Shown: in pieces, positions 19,395-27,571 of the stretch | Layout of the letters: the number at the start of each line of letters is the position of its first letter | Position numbering within the stretch: the stretch's first letter is position 1 | NCBI GenBank assembly: GCA_037178675.1 | Contig: JAYMGJ010000716.1 | Location: 1-35,375, forward strand | Source of the DNA: Scleroderma bovista | Taxonomy: Eukaryota > Basidiomycota > Agaricomycetes > Boletales > Sclerodermataceae | Direction: 5' to 3' | Length of the DNA stretch: 35,375 bases | Made by a program: the position numbers and the translations under genes | Notes under the pieces: generated by a model | What the model saw: the letters and a program-made list of their open reading frames with translations, nothing else | What the model was told of the DNA's origin: nothing | Databases searched by the model: none

Positions 19395-21350
19395 TGTCGT
19401 ACCATATTTTGTTGTTGTCAAGGTTGGCAAACTGACAGAATGGTCTTGACCTTGGAATCTTGGGAAGCAGGACTCGCAGGTGGTTGTTATGCACTTCTTG
19501 AACAAGGTATATTCATTCTTTGCGATGTTGTTAGTCCACTGAAGTAATGCTGCTAAGGTACACTATGCTGCACTGATGAACCCCCTTGAGCTTGAGATGT
19601 TTCACCAGATCAAGAACGTCATTGGTGTCAATCCGATGTTTTACGAGTATCTGTTTACTGTCAATGCTGACACCACTGTGGAGCCATATTCCTTAAACTG
19701 CCTCATTTCCACGTGAGTCATGTTCATTAAATTCGGGACAATGCTGAGTATGTTGTAGTATGATTCACAACAAAAAGGTGCTTGGAGTCTGGTGAAACTT
19801 TGTTGGCCAATGCCAAGCAGTCCATTATCACGATGATGCAGATATATGCCCATCTAGCGCCATGTTGGGGCGACGTCGCTGATCAACTTACTAGGTCTAT
19901 GAGTACTTCATCTCCCACCACATGGCAAAAGTGTTCGGGGGTCTGTTTGGCTCTGTGACATGTTTGCCTGGATGCTTCACCTTGTTCCATCTGCGCACAC
20001 CTGACACACATAAGCCCCTTCTCATATCCAACCAGATCGTCCTCGACTACTCCAAGAACTGCATTGACACCCTCCATATGAAGAATTTGTTACATCTCAG
20101 TGAAGATCAATACTTGACAATGCTCCTCTTGAAGCACTTTCTGATGTACAAGACATAATTTATCCAGGATGCCCATGTGGAGACAGTTGCTCCAGATGAC
20201 TGGAAGGTTCTCCTTTCACAACATCATTGGTGGATCAATTTGACGATTCACAACCTTGGCGAGCTCATGTTCTTGGATCAACTCTGTGGTTTCTGCTGTT
20301 TCTCTATGCGTTTTATTGTCATGATGGATCTTGTGTCGACACTCATTCAACCTGTCACCATTGCATATGTATGGTAATTTGTTCGTCTCCGAGAACCTGT
20401 CTACTAACACATTTACAGCTGGTGTATCTTATTGTTTCCGTCACATATGAGCACAAAACGGTCCCATTGATTTCCCTCATCATGATCGGTGTGGTGTATG
20501 GCCTCCAAGCCCTGGTGTTTGTGTTGCGCCACAAATGGGATATGGTTGGCTGGATGGTCTTCTACATCTTAGCTATCCCTATCTTCTCGTTCATGCTTCC
20601 AATCTACTCATTCTGGCGCATGGATGACTTTTCATGGGGCACAATGTGTGTCATGTTGGGCAAGTCTGGTAAGAAGATAATTATTCATGTGAGTGCCTTC
20701 TTTTGTAAGACATTACATGACTGACTTGTCCTGTTCAGGATGAGGGCAATTTTAATCCCCAATCCATCCCATTCAAGACCTGGAATGACTATGTGTGTAT
20801 GCACCTTGGTTTTAGTTCGCTTGGCTGACTCATGCTACTAGGAAAACGAGCTCTGGGACCGAGAACCGAACCATAGTATTGGCTCGTACGTGCCTCCTGC
20901 CCAGTTCCACAATGATGGTTACACGGAATGCCATACTACATCACTGTATGGCCATGAAACATATTACGAGTCTCACAGCCAATCACCTGTCCCATCACAG
21001 TTTGGTGCTCTTCCTCCTGGATACCAATCTGGTCACAATATGCCCTTGTCGGTTGGCCACATGTGACCTATGAGTGACATTGGCCTACCACCCAAACCAG
21101 GCCTTTCAAGACCACCCACAACATACCTTGACATGCCGATACCCAACTCAGGAGATGGGCTTGACCCCTGGCACACCCAGCGATGTTGATCTCAATCATA
21201 CCATCCAGATATTCTACGGACAGCCGATCTTAATACCGTCACGAAGCACAAGATCTGCTGCAGCTCGAAGAGCACTTCGGCATGGATCTGACGGCCCATA
21301 AAGCAACAATCAATACTGCCATCGACCACATGCTACTTGGCCAATTGTGA
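19395..21350 (+). pseudogene. Chitin synthase (class V type) pseudogene, C-terminal half
   Basis: Chitin synthases polymerise GlcNAc from UDP-GlcNAc at the plasma membrane. Readable blocks: [82 protein letters not shown], hydrophobic segments (LISLIMIGVVYGLQALVFVL, GWMVFYILAIPIFSFMLPIY), FWRMDDFSWGT, NELWDREPNHSIGSYVPPA, and a DEK_C-like end (ADLNTVTK, then after a shift EEHFGMDLT). Introns 20374-20418, 20689-20738 and 20793-20841 survive. Key residues are lost: DADT reads NADT (about 19665), EDRYL reads EDQYL, and QRRRW reads QHHWW (about 20216-20230). Stops occur at 19447 (TGA) and elsewhere, and the middle is frame-broken. The DEK_C end suggests the class V/VII group that often carries an N-terminal myosin motor; that half is absent. 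Confidence 0.85.
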
Positions 21351-22373
21351 TATGCGCGCACTTTCATTTGTTTAGACTATATGATGGACCAGACATTGTG
21401 GATGTACATTGGTTTGTGGATCAAACTGCTTATGCTCCATACTCACGATGCTCGCGAGTGGAGCTTTCGTTGATACTCTCCGCATCATGACTACTGACCT
21501 TCATATTTTTTTATCATCATATCAATCATCCCTTGTGTTCTCTTGTTTCTCTACTACCTTAGGACATTCCTTGAATGATGTCAGTTTTTTTTCTTTGCAT
21601 TGGACTCGCACTACATCTCGTGTTCCATGGATACAACTCCCCAAGAGATCAAGAGCAAGGCCAACTTGGACTCCTCACTTGGAATCTACGACAGGCTGAT
21701 ATATGACCTCGTGAATTTTATCAATTATGTGGTTATAACACCATCTGGGATCCAGTTGGGGGGGCAGGGGGCGGGGGGCAACACTGCATTTACTATGAGC
21801 GAGGCAATTGTGGACTTGTTCCCTCACAGTGCAGACTCCTGTGAGGAATGAGCTCTTTACATATCAATATATGAGGATAAAATGTGGACTTGATCTGTTC
21901 ATAATCAAACTCCTAGGTAGTTGTGTTTCACATCCATCTGTTTGCATGAAATGAAAAAATTGCACCACTTAGTGTATCATGTGCCAAATCACCCAAGCTA
22001 ACAGTGTTTGGCATGGTATGATTGATCTTCCGAGGATGCTGCAATCTTCATGCAGCCTTCTCAGTTTGTAGTAGGTCTGCATTGTTGTCCAACACTTATA
22101 TCATATAATGGAAAATCTACAATGTCATATAGTCGTCTTCCATTTAGCAACCCGATGCTTGTCTTTTCTGATTCAGTTAGCTTTTTATAGCCCATATAGA
22201 TAAGCTTATCATGGTATTCTCTGTGCAGTGGGCATGACCAATTGTTCCCTTTGTGATCACATACAATATACCCTTCTATGTCCAGATATAGCTATCTCAT
22301 TCCACATCTGTTTGATACTGTTTGCAAACAACTACACCATCATGCAACACTTTCATTTTCCCTGTGATGTGAA
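21351..22373. other. No gene recognised
   Basis: AT-richer DNA. An 83-codon plus frame at 21600-21851 has a protein-like start (LGIYDRLIYDLVNFINYVV) but ends in a G-rich stretch (21757-21779) and was not identified. Nothing else is supported. Confidence 0.45.
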
Positions 22374-22583
22374 AATCAGTGCCAAACATGGCACTGATAG
22401 CTCATTTTTGCTACTAATGATCAGTACCATCAGCACATCTTTTCAGTGTCGACGGGCACTGATTTCTATTCACTTTAGGCACTGATATATAGTAACAATA
22501 TGGTACTGATTTTCACTGATGTAGGCACTGATTTTCATCGATGCTAGGCACTGATATTCACCGATTAGTAGGCACTGATTTCC
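22374..22583. repeat. Array of GGCACTGAT motifs in both orientations
   Basis: About ten copies of GGCACTGAT or close variants (GGTACTGAT) lie within 210 bp. Most are on the plus strand (22390, 22455, 22478, 22502, 22523, 22546, 22570); at least two are inverted (22375-22383, 22419). One inverted pair is separated by only 6 bases (22375-22398). Spacing is irregular, about 20-25 bp in the right half. Short motifs in both orientations resemble the subterminal transposase-binding repeats of CACTA elements, but no terminus was defined. Confidence 0.6.
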
Positions 22584-23331
22584 AGCAAAAATACATTAAT
22601 TTGCAGTCACAGCAACCATTCATTAGTACATGAATCACAATATATGAAGTGCTCCAGGAGTCAACAATACACATTACCAGGTCCGAAACAGAGTCTGACA
22701 AAATAAGGAAACAGTCTTGAAGTTTGCATCCGATTATGATCCAGCAAGGGGCTGTTGCAGGTGGAACAAGTTTGAAGGCCGAAACTTGTCATATGGCGTT
22801 CATCATGGCCCTAACGAGCCCTTGATCAGGTAATCTGTTTCGCACGAGTATGAGCATCCACCTGTAAATTCAATCAAAGATGATATTATAGTACTTAATT
22901 GCTGATGATGATGACCGTTCAAACGTTCACTCACTGGTGCAGCACATTCTGCTCTTCATCCTATGATCCCCACGTCTGAGGCAGGCTGTTGGGGCTGTGT
23001 GAGCGATAATATGTACATCAGCACAACTCCTCGGATACGTCTAAACTAGTACATGGGCCATAGCTTCTTTCATCTTCAGTTCCGATGTGTTTGTTGCTAC
23101 CTCAGATGTTGGTGAAATATTACTTGGCACTGGATTAGCAATCTGGTTTAGTAGCCAAGTTAGTAATAATCTGCTGTGTTAGCTGTATAATGCAGGCTAG
23201 TGGGCATTGACCTTTGCTTGCGAGTCGAGTTGTAACCTGTTCGTGGTTTGATTTGAACTATCACCCAGCCGAACTCTTGGGTGAGGTTGTGGCTGCGACA
23301 AATGAAATCAGTCAGCATAGCCTACACATGA
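22584..23331. other. No gene recognised; 3' flank of the multi-exon gene
   Basis: The minus strand downstream of the stop at 23332 shows frequent stop codons in all frames. No terminator or polyadenylation signal stands out to my eye. Confidence 0.45.
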
Positions 23332-26180
23332 TCATAGAATACAAAATGCCTTTGTCATCTTCCCCTGCAATGCCAGCAGAGCCTGAGCAGTGTCCTGAGT
23401 ACCATCCACTTTGCATGTGAGGACCTCCAGCTTGTTTGATCGAAATGCGATGATGTTTCTCCGATATATCTCCTCCAACTCATCATCATTGTCATTGTCT
23501 GCAGGGTGAATAAAGGCACCTGCATCACCGCTCGTGATCATAATCTTGTGACTCTTCACAACTGTCATATAGTCATAATCCTCAGTGATCAGCAAAGCTG
23601 CTACGTGTGGCACCAGAAAGTATGTTAAAAATTGTGTGTGTGATAGAGGGCGTAATGTCACAGCCAACTCCGGTGATAGTGGGAACAAGACCATGAGGGT
23701 GTGATGAATGATTGCACCACCCTTCGCTCCATAGCTATTGAATGTTTGTTTACAATAGTTCAGCAACTTGGAGGTTAGCTGCGTGATCCAGAGCTCAGCA
23801 CAGAGTTCCGCACCTTAGCAAACATTGGCAACATCCACCCCTCTGCAGCCAAATCGGCCTCAAAACTCTTCCAGACGTGCTGCTGCTCGTGGAAGCTCTT
23901 GTTATGGACAACTGGTTGCAGTTGATCTTGTAACTTGACGACGTGTCCTGGAATTTTCTTGAAGTCGATTATACTAATGGGCCAACCTTTTTTCATCGCA
24001 ATCTTGAGCTGTTCCATTTTCCTATGGTCCCATCTGACCATAGCGCAAATTTGCATTCCTAACTGTGCCATCTTGAAGTCGTGACTGCATTGTTCTCGAG
24101 TCATGGCGACATATTTTTGCAGTGCTACAAAAAGATCTTTAGACAGCTCAGATGGAACCTTATCCTGGCAGAGTATCCCTGGACATTGTTTTGGGAAATC
24201 TTCTTGCATGATTTCCAGAGCCAAGGAGGATTGTGCCTCTTCTTCTTCAACCTCCTCAGGCTCAGTCAGATCCTGTGAGCACGTGAGAATTTTGAAGAAC
24301 AGCTGATGTATGAGACAACCCTAAGGGCAAAACCCAAAGAACTACCACACAGCGAACTCTGAGAGGAAAGGATGCAAGCGTCTTAGAGCAAAGACCCAAA
24401 GAGAGCTCGAATGGAGAGCCTCTGGGTGCTGGATTGCAGCAGTATATATACTACACTACATGTGTCCTGTGCGAGGCTATCCATGAGGCTGTATGCTGTA
24501 CGAGGCAGTGAGCACAGCTGCCATCCTGTGGTAAGGCTATGCTAATGACATACAACATGTACAGCACGAGGCTGTAGTCTAGACAGACCTACAGATAAGA
24601 TGCACTAGATAAGATACTACGGTACGATAAGATAAGATGTCATTTAATCATAGATTAGATAAGATAAAAAAGTTAGACCGTTACAATGTACATCTTGAGC
24701 TCACCTGCAGTCCAAAGGAGGTATCATCCCTTTTCTTCTTGTGAAGCTCACCATGAGCTGGCTCCTTTGCAGGGCCGACCAGTGTCTCTGCTGTCTGAGG
24801 CACATTTGCCAGTGTCTGGGTATGTGCATGTTCGCCGACAGCATCCTAGATAATGATGAGCATGCAGAATGGGTAATAATGCAGGCCTGACCTGTGTCTC
24901 TGTCATTGGAGGCACGTTGGCCAGTGTCTGGGTATGTGCACATTCGCCAACAGCATCCTAGATAATGGTGAGCATGCAGAATGGGTAATAATGCAGGCCC
25001 AACCCATGTCTCTGTCATCGGAGGCACATTGGCCAGTGTCTGGGTACGTGCACATTCACCGATAGATTCTTCCACTGGCTTGTTTGGTTTTCTCTAAACC
25101 ACTCGTGAGTTCAATCAGTACCCATTGGTATCCCTGCTCACCTGTTTGTGACTCCCTGGCTTGGCCTGGTGAGGTTTGGTATGTCTCTCTGATCGGTCAT
25201 CGTCTTTGCTGTCTGACTTGACCGCTTTCTGTTTCTAAACTGCTCGTGAGTTCAATCAGTACCCGTTGGTATCCCTGCTCACCTGTTTGTGACTCCCTGG
25301 CTTGGCCTGGCGAGGTTTGGCATGTCTCTCTGATCGGTCATCATCTTCACTGTCTGACTCAACCGCTTTCTGTTTCTAAACCACTCGTGAGTTCAATCAG
25401 TACCCATTGGTATCCCTGCTCACCTGTTTGTGACTCCCTGACTTGGCCTGGCGAGGTTTGGTATGTCTCTCTGATCGGTCATCATCTTCGCTGTCTGACT
25501 CGACCACTTTCTGTTTCTAAACTGCTCGTGAGCTCAATCAGTACCCGTTGATATCCCTGCTCACCTTTTTCTTAGTCCCTGCCGTCCCCTGGTGGTGCTT
25601 CTTGTTTGAACAAATATCCTCATCTTCATTCTCCTCGTCTTCATCACTCTCCTCATCTTCATTGTCCTCACCTTCGCTGTCCTTGTCTTTGTTATCCTCC
25701 TCGTTGTAATCCATCTCATTGTCTTCGTCTTCATCTGCTTCATTTCTCTTTCTCTAAATCATGCAGGATAAGTTCATAATCTAACCAAAGAACATTTGCT
25801 CACCTTTTTCTGACTCCCCTGAGTATGTTGCTGAGTCTTGCCACTCTTGATACACCTGGCCTTCCCCTCCTCTTTGTCTTTGTCTTTGTCTCTCTTTCTC
25901 AAAATGGCACAAGGGGATTAGCTCAAAATGAAATACAAAATAAGTACTCACCTTTCCCCTTTTGCGCAATTTTTCTGTGGCTGACCTATTTTTTAACACC
26001 TGTGCAATTAAATCACGCGCTGCCCAGCCTCCCACACACCACATGAGGACATCAGACCCGGCTTGGGCCTATGCATGTGAATGTTGGCTATCAGTGCCTA
26101 TATGTCCACAGAACGGGTCACCTTACCTTTCGAATGACTTTTTCAATGAGTAGTTTGTCTGTTTGGTGAGATATTTCACA
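23332..26180 (-). CDS. Unidentified multi-exon protein with tandemly duplicated exons (5' end unresolved)
   Basis: On the minus strand, GT...AG introns join a frame with no stops. Exons: about 26180-26127 (DKLLIEKVIRK), 26068-25952 (GWAARDLIAQVLKNRSATEK), 25893-25804 (Lys/Asp-rich), 25753-25565 (very acidic), three 93-bp copies (25516-25424, 25375-25283, 25234-25142), 25093-25004, 24957-24892, 24845-24705, 24272-23814 and 23778-23332 with the stop. Exon lengths from 26068 on are all multiples of three, so every intron is phase 0. The last two exons (about 300 residues) look like a folded domain (GWPISIIDFKKIPGHVVKL; FNSYGAKGGAIIHHTLMVLF; ITEDYDYMTVVKSHKIMI); the middle is low-complexity and charged, suggesting a nuclear or nucleic-acid-associated protein. 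I do not recognise the family. The 35-bp intron at 23779-23813 is unusually short; the alternative is a 1-base frameshift there. A copia LTR at 26288 may have cut off the first exon(s). At least 625 residues are modelled. Confidence 0.55.
24311..24685 (-). mobile_element. Solo gypsy LTR (375 bp) inside an intron
   Basis: Reverse complement of the LTR at 6798-7175/9973-10350 (TGTAACGGTC start at 24685, GTTGTCTCA end at 24311). It is flanked by perfect 5-bp copies ATGTA (24306-24310 and 24686-24690). It lies within the intron 24273-24704 of the minus-strand gene; without it the intron would be about 52 bp, matching its neighbours. It is more diverged from the paired LTRs than they are from each other. 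Confidence 0.93.
24782..25014 (-). repeat. Tandem 112-bp exon+intron repeat
   Basis: Equivalent positions recur at 24782, 24894 and 25006, exactly 112 bp apart. Each unit is a 66-bp exon core (GE-C/H-A-H/R-TQTLANVP type, 22 residues) plus a 46-bp intron ending ATTATCTAG. In the third exon copy (24845-24705) the position of the intron donor is still coding (LVGPAKEP), so intron and exon there derive from related sequence. Confidence 0.85.
25102..25560 (-). repeat. Tandem 141-bp exon+intron repeat, three exon and four intron copies
   Basis: CTCGTGAG marks recur at 25102, 25243, 25384 and 25525, each 141 bp apart. On the coding strand each unit is a 93-bp exon (31 residues: acidic SDSEDDDRSERH centre, basic KPRQAKPGSHKQ end) plus a 48-bp GTGAGC...TTTAG intron. 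Copies differ at only a few sites, so the expansion is recent or homogenised. Confidence 0.92.
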
Positions 26181-26199
26181 GCTGGTATCGAGGTATCAA

Positions 26200-26215
26200 T
26201 ACACCAGCTGGTGTA
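26200..26215. repeat. Perfect 16-bp palindrome
   Basis: TACACCAGCTGGTGTA equals its own reverse complement. A nearby CAGCTGGT at 26179 repeats half of it. Role unknown. Confidence 0.6.
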
Positions 26216-26287
26216 CAAGGTCCTATCAAATAGCATACAGGCAATGGGAAATACAATAGAGTAGATCAAGGAACATACTGTAATGTC

Positions 26288-26412
26288 TGTTGTAGTATGT
26301 AATATACGATGGAAGCATACATGCACACCACACGAGGTACATTGTATATAAGTCATACCTATGAACCTATGTACACCAGCATCAAGTTTGAATTGAAGCT
26401 GTCTCATTGACA
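26288..26412 (+). repeat. 5' LTR of the gag-only copia element (125 bp)
   Basis: Starts TGTTGTAGTATG and ends CATTGACA. The first 78 bp match 27494-27571 with a few transitions. TATATAAG lies at about 26343. The right border is inferred from TG...CA ends and the point where leader sequence begins. Confidence 0.65.
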
Positions 26413-26529
26413 GCGTCGTCCGGATCCTTGTTGTCGCATTTCCGCCAACACAAACTCAACGCTCGCTGACTTGTTTTCGATCTGTGTCATCATTCTATCT
26501 GTCAGGTTCTTCTCACTCATTCTCGCTCG

Positions 26530-26655
26530 TCCGCCTGCTGGGGCTGAAGCCAGTCATTGTCGTTCATTGTATTGCCACTGGGGCTGAATCCAGAAACCGC
26601 TGCTTGTTCTTTTTCGTGCATTGCTTTGCTTGCTGGGGCCGAAGCCAGTCACACA
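26530..26655 (+). repeat. Three imperfect CTGGGGCTGAAGCCAG repeats in the gag leader
   Basis: Copies at about 26538, 26578 and 26633 (CTGGGGCTGAAGCCAG, CTGGGGCTGAATCCAG, CTGGGGCCGAAGCCAG), each able to form a small GGCT-GA-AGCC hairpin, sit just upstream of the gag start. They could be part of the RNA leader structure; no function is shown. Confidence 0.55.
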
Positions 26656-26681
26656 TTCTCATTCCCATGCTGTCCTTCGCC

Positions 26682-27462
26682 ATGCCTTCTGAGAGCTTGA
26701 TCTTGAAGCTTAATGGCTCGAATTACTACGAATGGAAAATGTTGATGGAAACTTTGTTAGTGCGGAGAGGATTGATGGAGTATGTAGATGGCTCGAAGGC
26801 CAAGCCAGTTGGCAGTCTGAACTCAAAGGCCAACAAGGACTTCATGAAGAGATTGGCTGAAGCTCGCGCGGAAATCGTCCTACATGTTGAAGTATCACAA
26901 CTCACTCATGTACGTGACCCTGACCCCACCTCCATTTGGAGTACTCTCAAAACCGTCCACTGTGCCCATGGTTTCGCCACTCACATCATGCTGCACTGCA
27001 AGTTTCTCACGCTCCGCAAGTCTGATGAAATGACAATCCAAGCTTGGGTTGCGGAAGTGCGCCACATCACGTTCCAGTTGCAGGAAGTCAGTGTAGATGT
27101 CTCTGACAAATTATCCTTGCCCTCACCCTCGGCCTTTCCCCATCCTATGAATCATTCATTATTTCCCTCGACACCACCCCACCTGACCAGTTCACACTCG
27201 ATTATGTCATCACGTGTCTCACCAACAAAGAAGCTCAACAACAGCATGGACATGACACAGCTGCTGATTCACCAGACCCGTCAGCACTCGCCACTCGAGC
27301 TCAGCACCGGAACCAGACTCCCCTCATGAATATCACATGTTTCTATTGTGGAGAAAAGGGTCATTACCAATGTGATTGCCCTAAGAACAGTTCTGGTGCA
27401 GGTAATAGTACATCTCGTACAGACAATAATGGTACATCGGAAGCTAGTTATGCATTCTAATT
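26682..27462 (+). pseudogene. Copia Gag with CCHC knuckle, one frameshift
   Basis: The first ATG that fits the family is 26682 (MPSESLILKLNGSNYYEWK), although the frame is open from 26484. The copia Gag/UBN2 core follows (FATHIMLHCKFLTLRKSDE, then AWVAEVRHITFQLQ). A shift near 27112 moves the rest to another frame: LALTLGLSPSYESFIISLD, then the knuckle CFYCGEKGHYQCDCP (about 27339-27383) and a TAA at 27460-27462. The protein ends about 30 bp before the 3' LTR, leaving no room for pol. Confidence 0.85.
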
Positions 27463-27493
27463 AGTGCTACGTACACTTTCGCTCGAAGGAAGG

Positions 27494-27571
27494 TGTTGTA
27501 GTATGTAATATATGATTGAAGCGTACATGCACACCACATGAGGTACATTGTATATAAGTCGTACCTACGAA
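27494..27571 (+). repeat. Truncated 3' LTR of the gag-only copia element
   Basis: Begins TGTTGTAGTATG after the purine-rich CGAAGGAAGG and matches 26288-26365. Homology stops at CCTACGAA, and the next base belongs to the inverted copia integrase. Confidence 0.85.

Larger units (their letters stand above)
26288..27571 (+). mobile_element. Gag-only Ty1/copia element with truncated 3' LTR
   Basis: The 5' LTR (26288-26412), a leader, a gag frame, a purine tract and the start of a matching 3' LTR (27494-27571) follow in order. There is no protease, integrase or reverse transcriptase and no obvious deletion scar between the gag stop and the purine tract, so the element encoded only Gag. The 3' LTR breaks off after 78 bp where it meets an inverted copia pol. 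Confidence 0.75.

Noticed and set aside
21600..21851. 83-codon plus frame as a gene
   Set aside because: The start looks protein-like, but it runs into a G-rich tract, has no recognisable domain and no supporting neighbours.
24782..25560. CRISPR-like array because of evenly spaced repeats
   Set aside because: Repeats are adjacent 112- and 141-bp units with intron splice signals, in a eukaryotic context, without short repeats separated by unique spacers.
22392..26096. CACTGATAG (22392-22400) and CTATCAGTG (26088-26096) as terminal inverted repeats of a 3.7-kb CACTA element enclosing the multi-exon gene
   Set aside because: The flanking bases (TGG and CCT) are not a target duplication, and the right copy falls inside a predicted intron. 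A 9-base match is plausible by chance given the many CACTGAT copies.
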